From an uncultured Gemmatimonadales bacterium (lineage in GTDB: Bacteria; Gemmatimonadota; Gemmatimonadetes; Gemmatimonadales; GWC2-71-9): 61,520 nucleotides of DNA. The position numbers and the translations under genes were made by a program. The notes under the pieces were generated by a model. That model saw nothing but the letters and a program-made list of their open reading frames with translations, had not been told where the DNA came from and made no database searches. Where the stretch lies: NCBI GenBank assembly GCA_947259405.1, contig CAMYLY010000012.1, positions 126,775 through 188,294 of the forward strand. The letters are read 5' to 3'. Positions 9,360-17,906 of the stretch are shown piece by piece. Position 1 is the first letter of the stretch; each line of letters opens with the position of its first letter.

Positions 9360-9466
9360 CCGGAGGAGCCGCGATGCCCAAGCCGCAGCCTACTGAGCGG
9401 CCAGTCGAAGAGGCCAACGTCTCTGAGATGGAGATCCCGACGTTCATTCGTCGCCAAATGGACTAA
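9227..9466 (+). pseudogene. ftsZ: FtsZ C-terminal remnant in a shifted frame
   Basis: The frame starting at 9227 reads [17 protein letters not shown], the hallmark end of the FtsZ C-terminal domain. A proline-rich linker and the conserved C-terminal peptide EMEIPTFIRRQMD follow. That peptide is the site that binds FtsA and other tethering proteins. The TAA at 9464-9466 overlaps the ATG of the next gene (TAATG), the same junction style as elsewhere in the cluster, so this was the true end of ftsZ. It lies in a different frame from the N-terminal part and has no start of its own. Confidence 0.85.
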
Positions 9467-10728
9467 TGTTGAGCCGTCGTGTCCTGCACTGGGGCGTTGC
9501 CACGCTCGCGGTGATCGCTGTGTTCTGGGCCGCGGGCATGGCCTGGTCGGCGGAACGGATCCCCGTGGCCGAGCCTCTCATCATCACGGAAGCCTACCGA
9601 GATCGTCCGGACACGCTGCACCAGGACGAGACGCTGTCGCATGTCTTTGGGCGGAACGACATCGCGGGACAGGAGCTGATCGAGGTACTGGCCGCCGCCG
9701 ATGGCATCGACCCACGCCGGGTGCGGGCCGGTCAGGTGTTCACGTTCCGTTACATGATCGGTCAGGACCATCCGGTTCGAGTGACCACGCGCGTTGGGGA
9801 TGAGAAGGTGTTGTCGATTGTGCGCGAAGACTCCGCATGGGTGGGCCAGTCCGTGACGATCGAGTGGACCACTGAGGTCAAGATGGCTGCCGGCAGCGTC
9901 GTATCGTCGCTGTGGGCCACGCTCGATCAGCTGATCCCCGACTCGATGTTGTCGCGGACGGAGCGGGATCGTCTGGTGTCCGACGTCGCAGATGGCGTCT
10001 TTGGCTGGGTCGTGGACTTCGCGCGGGATCTCTACCCGGGCGACAGCGTGGAGTTGGTCTACGAGCGCAAACGATCATCGCTGGGTGATGTGCGATTTGG
10101 CCGCACGCTCGCCGTGCATATGCAGACTCGCGGCGTGGACAATGCGGCCTATCTGCTGCCTGGCGAGGACGGACGACTGGAATACTACGACGAAGATGGG
10201 CAGTCCTTGCGGCGCGCATTCCTGCTTCGTCCCGTGGCGTTCAAACGGATTTCGTCGGGATTCTCGAATCGTCGCTTTCACCCTGTCCTGAAGACGTATC
10301 GCGCCCACCGCGGAGTCGATTACTCGGCCAACAGGGGGACGCCCATCTGGGCCACGGCGGATGGTACGGTGACGCGTGCAGGGCGTTGGGGTACGTACGG
10401 ACTCATCGTGGAGCTACGCCATGCGTACAGCGTCCGCACGCGGTACGCGCACATGAACCGCATTGCGTCGGGTATCCGACCGGGAACCCGGGTCCAGCAG
10501 GAACAAGTGATCGGATACGCCGGTATGACGGGAACGGCGACCGGGACGCACGTGCACTACGAGTTCATTCGGGCAGGAGTCCACGTCGATCCGCGCACCG
10601 CGGTCCGGTACGGCACCGCCGAGCCTGTTCCTGAGGATCGCCGTGACGAGTTCGACCGACTGCGCGCGCAGTACCTGTCGCTTCTCAAACCTCCAAGCAC
10701 TCGCACGGTAGCGGCGGACATCGAGTAG
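9466..10728 (+). CDS. Periplasmic M23 (LytM-type) peptidoglycan endopeptidase, MepM-like
   Basis: This is a 420-residue exported protein that probably cuts peptide cross-bridges in peptidoglycan, or activates amidases at the septum. It has an N-terminal membrane anchor or signal (about 8-27). A region resembling the OapA/LysM-like domain of MepM follows (about 45-130), with the M23 domain near 262-380. The zinc site looks complete: H281 and D285 in HRGVDYS, the catalytic H329 in YAHM, and H362/H364 in THVHYEF. All metal ligands are present, so it should be an active enzyme, not a degenerate EnvC/NlpD-type activator. The ATG overlaps the ftsZ stop, tying it to division. Confidence 0.9.
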   Translation: MLSRRVLHWGVATLAVIAVFWAAGMAWSAERIPVAEPLIITEAYRDRPDTLHQDETLSHVFGRNDIAGQELIEVLAAADGIDPRRVRAGQVFTFRYMIGQDHPVRVTTRVGDEKVLSIVREDSAWVGQSVTIEWTTEVKMAAGSVVSSLWATLDQLIPDSMLSRTERDRLVSDVADGVFGWVVDFARDLYPGDSVELVYERKRSSLGDVRFGRTLAVHMQTRGVDNAAYLLPGEDGRLEYYDEDGQSLRRAFLLRPVAFKRISSGFSNRRFHPVLKTYRAHRGVDYSANRGTPIWATADGTVTRAGRWGTYGLIVELRHAYSVRTRYAHMNRIASGIRPGTRVQQEQVIGYAGMTGTATGTHVHYEFIRAGVHVDPRTAVRYGTAEPVPEDRRDEFDRLRAQYLSLLKPPSTRTVAADIE

Positions 10729-10752
10729 TCTTCCCCGAGGTAGGACATCTGC

Positions 10753-11436
10753 ATGGAACTGTATCCGGCCGTGGACATCCGCGACGGGCGTGTCGTGCGA
10801 GCCGCGGGTCCATCGGCCCCGCTCGAGGTCGCCCGCCGTTTCGTCACGGCCGGAGCCTCATGGATCCACGTGGTCGATCTGGACGCTGTGTTTGGCACAG
10901 GAGACAACCTCAATTTGGTGTGCGAGCTGTGCCGCATTCCGGAAGTGCTGGTACAGGTCGGGGGGAATCTTGCTGACGTGTCGCGCGTGCAGGCGGTCGT
11001 CGGGGCTGGGGCCAGTCGCGTCGTGTTTGGAACCGGCGTGGGGCGTGACGCCGACGCCTTAGCGAAACTCGTCGAAGCGGCGGGCCACCAGGCAGTTGCG
11101 GTGGCGCTCGAGACGTGCGAGGGGAAAATGTTCGTGCGCGACGAGAACCGGATCGTCGATCAACCGCTGAGATCATATGTCGAGCGGGTGGTCGAGTGCG
11201 GAATCCGAACCGTCGTGGTCCGTGACGTGAAGCGGGACGGAAGCCTCGCCGGCGCGGATCTCAGTAGCGCGGCGTCGGTGCGGGGCTTGGGGGCGTCGAT
11301 CATCTACGGCGGCGGTGTGGAGTCACTCGATGAGGTCCGTGCTGCGCGTGCGGCGGATCTGCACGGCATGATAGTGGGCCGTGCACTCCTCGACGGACGT
11401 TTCTCACTGGAAGAGGCACTCGCATGTTTGCGGTGA
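10753..11436 (+). CDS. HisA-like (beta/alpha)8 barrel, possible phosphoribosyl isomerase
   Basis: The 227-residue TIM barrel resembles HisA, which performs an Amadori rearrangement in histidine synthesis. It has YPAVDIRDG with Asp8 (the HisA catalytic base position), DLDAVFG, VQVGGN, a RDVKRDGSLAG element matching HisA's TDxSRDGTLxG, and a C-terminal IVGRALLDGRFSLEEAL. At the position where HisA usually has its second catalytic Asp (GID or SLD), this protein reads VALE (Glu120). The loop after it is also unlike HisA. No other his gene is nearby. It may be a divergent HisA or a relative with another substrate. It overlaps the next gene by 13 bases. Confidence 0.7.
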   Translation: MELYPAVDIRDGRVVRAAGPSAPLEVARRFVTAGASWIHVVDLDAVFGTGDNLNLVCELCRIPEVLVQVGGNLADVSRVQAVVGAGASRVVFGTGVGRDADALAKLVEAAGHQAVAVALETCEGKMFVRDENRIVDQPLRSYVERVVECGIRTVVVRDVKRDGSLAGADLSSAASVRGLGASIIYGGGVESLDEVRAARAADLHGMIVGRALLDGRFSLEEALACLR

Positions 11437-13247
11437 TCGCCGTCGTCGGTTTGGGTCTCGTAGCTGGTGCCGTCTACGTGGGATGGGAGCGGCTCGGCGC
11501 GGTTGGCCTCGGGCTCGCCGCGCTCCGCACCACTGGACTAGGGGCCCTTGTCCTCCTGCTTTGGAACCCGGCTCGCACCGTCCGCGTGAGCGGCGGGCCT
11601 CCAGTCGTCTTGCTGGACGCCTCGTTGTCCATGAACGCGAGTGGGGCGTCATGGCAGGCAGCGCTCGATACAGCACGTGACGTGGCCGGGAGTGACGGAA
11701 CGATTCTCCGGTTTGGCACGGCCGTGGAGCCCTTCGACACCTCGGAACCGCGGGACGGTATCAGCCGGATCGAAGACGCACTGGCCACCGCGCGTGCGCT
11801 CGGTGGTCCTATCCATGTCATCACCGACGGCGAGCTGGCGGATGGCTCGCCGCTGCTGGCGCTGCAAGCGGTGCGGGCGAACTACGTGCTCTTGCCACGC
11901 GATACTCTCGCGAACGCCGCGCTGATCGACGTACATGTTCCGCCGACGGTACAAGATGACGATTCGGTGCAGGTCACGCTGACGATCGGTACCTGGGGAG
12001 CGTTGCCGGCCGATACCGGACGCGTCGAGGTGTTCGACGGCCTTCGAATGGTGGCCAGTCGATCGATTGATCTGCCGCCGAGTCCCGGTATCGGTCGCAG
12101 GCAGGTGACGATTGCCGCCGGCAGCTTGCCCGTGGGCGACCGCGTTTTGCACGTGGCAGTGTCGGCCCCCGGCGATCAGGAAGCCCGCGACGATGTGCGT
12201 ACGCGCGTGACATCGGTGAGTGAGCTTCCCTCGGTCATTGTGCTGGCGAATCCCGCGGACTATGAGGGTCGATTTCTCTATCAAGAACTGAGCGACATTG
12301 CTCGGAACTCAGTGCGCGGGTACGCGCGCGTCGCGGACGACCGGTGGGTCTCGATGGGTTCGATGCAGGTGCTGCGAGATGCCGAGATCGACCGTGTGAC
12401 CCGCAACGCCGGATTGGTCCTCCAACGCTCGATGGCCTCACTGCCATTGCTCCGTGCCTCGATCCCGACGTGGCGATGGCCTGCAGGACAGGATGCCGAG
12501 GGGGAGTTCTTCGAGGGGGACTGGTACCTGGTTGACGAACTCGACGCGTCACCATTGGTGGCGGCACTCGTGGGAATTGCCTGGGATTCCTTGCCACCAC
12601 TGACCGGACTGCTACCGTTGGTACCGTCCGAGACCGAGTGGGTGGCCTTGTCTGCCCGGAGAAGTCGGCGCGGACCGTCGCGGGCGATCCTTCTGGGCTC
12701 GGACTCCGCTGGCATGCGACGCTTGGTCACGGCAGGGACTGGCATGTGGCGATGGGCGTTTCGCGGCGGGGCCGAACGTGAAGCCTACCGCGCGATCCTC
12801 GCGGCAGGGGTGGACTGGTTGCTTGGGGGCCAGGGTCGGACACGAACCGCGTCGCTCACTGCGGTCCGGACGACGACTCTCGGCGTGCCCGCACCGTTCA
12901 CGTGGACCAGCGACAGCATCCCTGAACGCGTAAGCGTCACGCTGCGCGGTGACACGGGGGCGTTGCAGCGGGAGCTGCGGTTCGATCAAACGGGGACCGC
13001 GTTCCTGGACTTGGACCCGGGCGTCTATCAATGGTCCTCCGAGAACGTCAGTGGGTCGGGAACCGTCGTGGTGGAATCGTACTCTCCGGAATTCCACATC
13101 GGTCCCATTACGTCGAGCGAGCTTGATGCCGCGGACGGTTCCTTTCTCTCGGAGCGTTTCGTCCGGCAGCGCTGGTGGCTGTTCCTCCTAGCCATCACCG
13201 CCTTTGCAGCCGAGTGGGGGTGGCGACTCAGGCGAGGGCTGCCATGA
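11424..13247 (+). CDS. Membrane protein with von Willebrand factor A-like domain, function unknown
   Basis: This 607-residue protein is not assignable to a named gene. Two hydrophobic helices (about 3-20 and 27-47) precede a vWA-like domain that begins VVLLDASLSM (61-70). D65, S67 and S69 form a possible DxSxS metal-ion adhesion site. A long extracytoplasmic beta-rich region follows, and a single helix near 583-602 ends in WRLRRGLP. This architecture resembles the large BatA/vWA membrane proteins. It overlaps the HisA-like gene upstream and ftsY downstream, so it is in the same transcript. The function is unknown; a role in envelope assembly is only an inference from context. Confidence 0.75.
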   Translation: MFAVIAVVGLGLVAGAVYVGWERLGAVGLGLAALRTTGLGALVLLLWNPARTVRVSGGPPVVLLDASLSMNASGASWQAALDTARDVAGSDGTILRFGTAVEPFDTSEPRDGISRIEDALATARALGGPIHVITDGELADGSPLLALQAVRANYVLLPRDTLANAALIDVHVPPTVQDDDSVQVTLTIGTWGALPADTGRVEVFDGLRMVASRSIDLPPSPGIGRRQVTIAAGSLPVGDRVLHVAVSAPGDQEARDDVRTRVTSVSELPSVIVLANPADYEGRFLYQELSDIARNSVRGYARVADDRWVSMGSMQVLRDAEIDRVTRNAGLVLQRSMASLPLLRASIPTWRWPAGQDAEGEFFEGDWYLVDELDASPLVAALVGIAWDSLPPLTGLLPLVPSETEWVALSARRSRRGPSRAILLGSDSAGMRRLVTAGTGMWRWAFRGGAEREAYRAILAAGVDWLLGGQGRTRTASLTAVRTTTLGVPAPFTWTSDSIPERVSVTLRGDTGALQRELRFDQTGTAFLDLDPGVYQWSSENVSGSGTVVVESYSPEFHIGPITSSELDAADGSFLSERFVRQRWWLFLLAITAFAAEWGWRLRRGLP

Positions 13248-14131
13248 AGGGGGGATTGTGGAAGCGCATCAGGCAGGTCGCGCTCTCCGATGTCGGCGTG
13301 CTCGTCAGAGGTCTCGATACCGACACGCTGGAAGACGTGGAGCGCACGCTGCTCGAAGCGGACTTCGGCCCGGCGTCGTTTGAGATCGCGGAGCAATTCG
13401 GAGATCTCTTGCGGCGCGGCAAACTCCAATCGACCGATGAGGTGCGGGCGTGGCTCGAGGAACGACTCTTGGAGTACCTCCCCCAGGAGCAACCGTCCTT
13501 GTCACTGGGGGATGGGGCGGGCCCTGGCGTCGTGTTGGTGCTTGGCGTGAACGGGGTTGGGAAGACGACGACCATCGCCAAGCTCGCACAACGACTCCTG
13601 GGCGCCGGGAAGACGGTACTCCTCGCTGCTGCGGACACGTTCCGAGCGGGCGCGGCGGAGCAGTTGACGATCTGGGCCGAACGTCTCGGTGTTCCGTACG
13701 TGACGGGTTCGCAGAAAGGCGATCCCGCGGCGGTCGCCTTCGACGCGGTCGAATCAGCGCAGGCGAAAAGCATAGATGTGGTGTTGATCGACACCGCCGG
13801 TCGGTTGCACACCCAGGGCGACCTCATGGATGAGCTACGAAAGGTCGCCCGTGTGGTTGGTCGAAAGCGGGACGGTGCCCCACACGAGTCCCTCCTGGTG
13901 CTGGATGGAACGGTGGGGCAGAATGCGCTCCAGCAGGGCAAGACGTTTTCCGAAGCGGTCCCGGTTACTGGGTTGATTGTCACGAAGCTCGACGGGACGG
14001 CGAAGGGCGGCGCGGTCGTCCGGCTGCGTCACGAACTCGACATTCCCATCCGGTACGTTGGCACGGGAGAGGGCGTGAACGATCTGGCGCCGTTCGATGC
14101 CCACGATTTCATTCGGCAACTCCTCAATTGA
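13244..14131 (+). CDS. ftsY: Signal recognition particle receptor FtsY
   Basis: FtsY is the SRP GTPase that docks ribosome-SRP complexes at the inner membrane for cotranslational insertion. From ATG 13244 it has 295 residues. The helical N domain is about 1-90, then the G domain with P-loop GVNGVGKTTT (101-110), DTFRAGAAEQL (131-141), DTAGR (183-187) and TKLDGTAKGG (247-256). The C-terminal GTGEGVNDLAPF motif distinguishes FtsY from Ffh. There is no acidic A domain, which is normal in many phyla. The frame is open further upstream, but this start overlaps the previous stop (ATGA) and gives the family's usual N-terminus. Confidence 0.95.
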   Translation: MKGGLWKRIRQVALSDVGVLVRGLDTDTLEDVERTLLEADFGPASFEIAEQFGDLLRRGKLQSTDEVRAWLEERLLEYLPQEQPSLSLGDGAGPGVVLVLGVNGVGKTTTIAKLAQRLLGAGKTVLLAAADTFRAGAAEQLTIWAERLGVPYVTGSQKGDPAAVAFDAVESAQAKSIDVVLIDTAGRLHTQGDLMDELRKVARVVGRKRDGAPHESLLVLDGTVGQNALQQGKTFSEAVPVTGLIVTKLDGTAKGGAVVRLRHELDIPIRYVGTGEGVNDLAPFDAHDFIRQLLN

Positions 14132-16200
14132 TGGCGATCGCGCTCGATACCTCCGTGCAGTTTCTTCGAGGCGTCGGACCGCGTCGGGCTGAAGCGTTTC
14201 ACAGGCTTGGCGTCCGCGTCGCGGAGGATCTGCTCTACCACGCGCCTCATCGTTACCTCGATGCCACCACGGTCACCCCGATCGGGAAGGCGAGTGTTGG
14301 GCGCGATATCACTGTCGTCGGCCGCGTCGTTTCAAAAGCCGTAATGCCCACGCGCCGTCGCCTCCGGATCTTCCGTGCCGTGTTGAAGGATGCGAGCGGC
14401 GTGATCGAGTGCGCTTGGCCCGGGCAGGCATTCTTGGACCGCACCATCAAGGCTGGACAACTGCTGCTGGTTACGGGACCGGTCAAGTACTACCACGGCC
14501 GCCAATTGGCGCCCCGGGAGTATGTCATCCTCGCCGAGGAAGGTGATGAGGGTGCTCTCGATACCGAGGGCCTCGTGCTCCCGGTGTATCCGGCCACGGA
14601 AGGGCTGAGTCATCGAGTCATCCGCAAACTCATCGGTGACCACCTCGACACCCTGGTTGCGCAGATCGATGACGCGCTACCCGGTCACCTGCGTCAGCAG
14701 GCGCGTCTGATCCCGCTCAAACAGGCGTTGGTTGCCTTGCACCGTCCGAGCAAGCCGAAAGGTTGGGAGCCAGGACGCCGCCGGCTTGCGTTTGACGAAC
14801 TGTTCGACATGCAACTCGTCGTCGCTCGCGCGCGCCATCTGGCCAAGGAGGCGACCGAGGGCCTGCGGTTCGAACTCAAGCGCGAACTCACGTCGTCGTT
14901 GAAGGACGCGCTCCCCTTTGAACTCACGAAGGGGCAAAAGCGTGCCGTCAGAGAGATCACGGACGACATGACGAGCACGACACGTATGCACCGGCTGCTG
15001 ATGGGTGACGTCGGGACTGGAAAGACAGTCGTGGCCTTATTCGCAATGCTCCTGGCGCTTGAGAACGACTACCAGGCCGTCTTCATGGCTCCCACCGAAC
15101 TCCTTGCCGAACAGCACGGTCGCACGATCCAGCAGCTGTTGGCGCCGCTGGGGCTGGTACCCGAGATGCTGCTTGGTCGTTTGAGCGCAACCGAAAAATC
15201 TGCGATCCGTCGGCGGCTGGCGTCCGGCGACGCGCGCATCGTGGTGGGTACCCATGCCCTGATTCAGGAAACGACGAGCTTCCACCGTCTCGGGCTTGTG
15301 GTCATCGATGAGCAGCATCGCTTCGGCGTCGAGCAGCGCGCTGCCCTCATCGCCAAAGGGCAACATCCCGACGTGCTGCTGCTATCGGCGACGCCCATCC
15401 CGCGGACGCTGGCCCTCACCCTGTATGGGGATCTCGACATCTGTGAGCTGCGCGAACGACCGATCGGGCGCGGTGACATCTCCACATCCGTACGCACCAA
15501 CCGCGATCGGGCCGCCGTATACAAGTTCGTGAAGGGCCAGTGTGAGGCGGGTCATCAGGCCTACGTCGTGTACCCGGTCATCGAGGAGTCTGAGAAGATG
15601 GACCTCAAGGCGGCGACCACCATGGCGCAGGAGCTCACCAAGAAGCTCGCGCCGCACGAAGTCGGGCTCGTGCACGGGCGGCTCAAAGCGGAGGAGCGCG
15701 ACGGCGTGATGCGGCGATTTCGCGATGGGCGCGTAGCCGTGCTGGTGGCGACGACGGTGATCGAAGTCGGCATCGACGTCCCCAACGCGACGGTCATGGT
15801 CGTTGAGCATCCCGAACGTTTTGGCTTGGCGCAGCTCCACCAGCTTCGAGGTCGAGTGGGGCGCGGTGAGGGTGAGAGCCACTGCATCCTGCTCGCGGCA
15901 ACCGAATCGGCGCACCCACGTCTCAAGCGTTTCGCGACGACGTTAGATGGCTTCCGCATCGCCGAGCTCGATCTCCAAGAGCGTGGAATGGGTGAGCTCG
16001 TGGGCACGCGCCAAGCCGGCGGCTTCAATCTGCGTTTTGCGGACCTGGCCGAAGATGCGGACCTGGTCGAACTGGCACGCCGTGAGGCGCTTGGGCTGAT
16101 TGCCGAGGATCCAGTTCTTGCCAAACGCGAACACCACCCGCTGCGGCGCCGAATCGAACGGCACTACGAGCGCGGCATGGAGCTGTTCCGGGTGGGTTGA
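14131..16200 (+). CDS. recG: ATP-dependent DNA helicase RecG
   Basis: RecG remodels stalled replication forks and Holliday junctions. The 689-residue protein has the N-terminal wedge/OB domain (to about 170). The helicase core follows, with Walker A GDVGTGKT, the DExH-type motif VIDEQHRFGVEQR, SATPIPRTLAL, TTVIEVGIDVPNA, and the motif VI region QLHQLRGRVGRG. The C-terminal TRB region is present with FRIAELDLQERGMGELVGTRQAG. The ATG at 14131 overlaps the ftsY stop (TGATG). A TTG one codon earlier is possible but unnecessary. Confidence 0.96.
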   Translation: MAIALDTSVQFLRGVGPRRAEAFHRLGVRVAEDLLYHAPHRYLDATTVTPIGKASVGRDITVVGRVVSKAVMPTRRRLRIFRAVLKDASGVIECAWPGQAFLDRTIKAGQLLLVTGPVKYYHGRQLAPREYVILAEEGDEGALDTEGLVLPVYPATEGLSHRVIRKLIGDHLDTLVAQIDDALPGHLRQQARLIPLKQALVALHRPSKPKGWEPGRRRLAFDELFDMQLVVARARHLAKEATEGLRFELKRELTSSLKDALPFELTKGQKRAVREITDDMTSTTRMHRLLMGDVGTGKTVVALFAMLLALENDYQAVFMAPTELLAEQHGRTIQQLLAPLGLVPEMLLGRLSATEKSAIRRRLASGDARIVVGTHALIQETTSFHRLGLVVIDEQHRFGVEQRAALIAKGQHPDVLLLSATPIPRTLALTLYGDLDICELRERPIGRGDISTSVRTNRDRAAVYKFVKGQCEAGHQAYVVYPVIEESEKMDLKAATTMAQELTKKLAPHEVGLVHGRLKAEERDGVMRRFRDGRVAVLVATTVIEVGIDVPNATVMVVEHPERFGLAQLHQLRGRVGRGEGESHCILLAATESAHPRLKRFATTLDGFRIAELDLQERGMGELVGTRQAGGFNLRFADLAEDADLVELARREALGLIAEDPVLAKREHHPLRRRIERHYERGMELFRVG

Positions 16201-16210
16201 AGGCCGACCA

Positions 16211-16231
16211 CCCTGCACTCTGCACCCTGCA
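16211..16231 (+). repeat. Three tandem 7-base repeats upstream of the pterin dehydratase gene
   Basis: The unit YCTGCAY occurs three times head to tail (CTGCA cores at 16213, 16220 and 16227, exact 7-base period), just after recG and directly in front of a TATAAT box. It occupies the place where a -35 element would be expected. It could be an operator or simple slippage sequence. Confidence 0.55.
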
Positions 16232-16237
16232 TCCCCT

Positions 16238-16243
16238 TATAAT
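16238..16243 (+). promoter_or_regulatory. Likely -10 box for the pterin dehydratase-asnS pair
   Basis: A perfect TATAAT lies 26 bases before the pterin dehydratase start, in the 69-base gap after recG. No recognisable -35 hexamer is present 16-18 bases upstream; that place holds the 7-base tandem repeats, so activation by a bound protein is conceivable. Confidence 0.5.
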
Positions 16244-16269
16244 TACCCGTCCCCAACTGGCATCGCCGT

Positions 16270-16608
16270 ATGACTGATCTCGCAGGTAAGCACTGCGTCC
16301 CATGCATGGGCAGTGTTCCGCCGCTCACGGGACCGGAACTCCATGCCCTCCACACGTCCTTGGGGGGTGATTGGGCTGTGGTTGATGAACACCACCTCGA
16401 AAAATCCTATACGTTCGACGATTTTGCGCGGGCGCTGGCCTTCACCAACGCCGTGGGTGCGATCGCCGAATCCGAGGGTCATCATCCCGACATCTACCTT
16501 GCCTGGGGCAAGGTTGGACTCAAGATCTGGACCCACAAGATCAATGGACTCACCGAGAGTGATTTCATCCTCGCGGCAAAGGCTGATGTCGCCCGCGACG
16601 AGATGTAA
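16270..16608 (+). CDS. phhB: Pterin-4a-carbinolamine dehydratase
   Basis: This 112-residue single-domain protein is of the PCD/DCoH family, which dehydrates 4a-hydroxytetrahydropterin made by aromatic amino acid hydroxylases. In some bacteria the family has a role tied to molybdopterin instead. The signature is complete: EGHHPDIYL with H71-H72-P73, an aromatic residue, then H89 and D98. No phenylalanine hydroxylase is seen in the window, so the physiological partner is unknown. The stop overlaps the asnS start (TAATG), so the two are probably co-expressed from the TATAAT promoter just upstream. Confidence 0.9.
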   Translation: MTDLAGKHCVPCMGSVPPLTGPELHALHTSLGGDWAVVDEHHLEKSYTFDDFARALAFTNAVGAIAESEGHHPDIYLAWGKVGLKIWTHKINGLTESDFILAAKADVARDEM

Positions 16609-17906
16609 TGGCTGAGACTCGTATCATCCGTGAACTGCCGAGCCACATCGGCGACACCGTCACGGTGCGCGGATGGATCATGAAGTCACGATCGGGTGGC
16701 AAGATTTCGTTTGCCGTCCTGCGCGATGGGTCTGGGTACGTGCAGTGCGTGGTCTCGAAGGCTGACGTACCGAAGGGTGTGTGGACCGATTTCGGCGGAC
16801 TCACGCAGGAGATGTCCGTTGCCGTCACCGGTGAGGTGCGCGAGGATGCGCGTTCGCCGGGCGGCGTCGAGCTTGGGGTGACCGCGGTGGACGTCATCGG
16901 GTCCAGCACCGACTACCCTATCACGCCCAAGGCACATGGTACCAGCTTCTTGTTCGAGCATCGACATCTGTGGCTCCGCAGCAGAAAGCAGGCCGCCATC
17001 ATGCGGGTGCGAAACGAAGTCGTGCAGGCGATTCGCGACTACCTCTACGACAACGAGTTCGTGCTCGTGGATACACCCATCCTGACCGGGTCGATCGGGG
17101 AATCTGCCGGTACGCTGTTCGAAACGGACTACTTCGACTTTGGCACGGCCTACCTTGCGCAGACGGGGCAGTTATACCTTGAGGCGGCCGCCGCTGCGCT
17201 TGGAAAGGTGTATTGCTTCGGGCCGACGTTCCGTGCCGAGAAGTCGAAAACACGGCGGCACCTCGCCGAATTCTGGATGATGGAACCCGAGATGGCGTGG
17301 TACGACTCCGTTGACAACATGCGGCTCCAGGAGTCGCTCATCGCGTACATCGTCGAGCGGTGTCTCGAGCGACGCGTGGGTGAGCTCCAGGAACTCGAGC
17401 GCGATGTCGCGCTCCTCGAACGTGTTACACCGCCGTTCCATCGTATTTCGTACACGGACGCCATCGTGAAGTTGAGGGAACTCGGGACTGACGCGGTGTG
17501 GGGCGCCGACCTCGGTGCCGACGAAGAGACCGTGCTTGCAAACGCGTATGACAAGCCGCTGTTCGTCTACGACTATCCGAAAAGTGTACGGGCCTTCTAC
17601 ATGAAAGAGAATCCGGAGAACACCGACCTCGTGCTCAACAACGATCTGCTCGCACCCGAGGGATACGGCGAGATCATCGGAGGCAGCCAACGGGAGGACG
17701 ACCTCGACCGGCTGTTGACGCGGATTCGCGAGAACGATCTTCCCGAAGAGCCCTACGCATGGTATCTCGATCTGCGGCGCTACGGGACGTTCGTACACTC
17801 GGGATTCGGATTGGGCATCGAGCGCACGGTCGCGTGGATCTGCGGCATCCCGCACATTCGCGAGGCCATCGCGTTTCCACGCATGATGACCCGGTTGTAT
17901 CCGTAG
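16608..17906 (+). CDS. asnS: Asparagine--tRNA ligase
   Basis: This is a class II synthetase charging tRNA-Asn. The 432 residues comprise an N-terminal OB-fold anticodon domain (about 15-100, VRGWIMKSRSGGKISF). The catalytic domain has motif 2, FRAEKSKTRRHLAEFWMMEPE (starting at 208), and motif 3, GFGLGIERTVAWICG (399-413). AEKSKTRRH, not AEDS or AEPS, points to AsnS over AspS and LysS. Its presence suggests that at least part of Asn-tRNA is made directly. It ends immediately beside the stop codon of mazG on the opposite strand, with no spacer. Confidence 0.96.
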   Translation: MAETRIIRELPSHIGDTVTVRGWIMKSRSGGKISFAVLRDGSGYVQCVVSKADVPKGVWTDFGGLTQEMSVAVTGEVREDARSPGGVELGVTAVDVIGSSTDYPITPKAHGTSFLFEHRHLWLRSRKQAAIMRVRNEVVQAIRDYLYDNEFVLVDTPILTGSIGESAGTLFETDYFDFGTAYLAQTGQLYLEAAAAALGKVYCFGPTFRAEKSKTRRHLAEFWMMEPEMAWYDSVDNMRLQESLIAYIVERCLERRVGELQELERDVALLERVTPPFHRISYTDAIVKLRELGTDAVWGADLGADEETVLANAYDKPLFVYDYPKSVRAFYMKENPENTDLVLNNDLLAPEGYGEIIGGSQREDDLDRLLTRIRENDLPEEPYAWYLDLRRYGTFVHSGFGLGIERTVAWICGIPHIREAIAFPRMMTRLYP

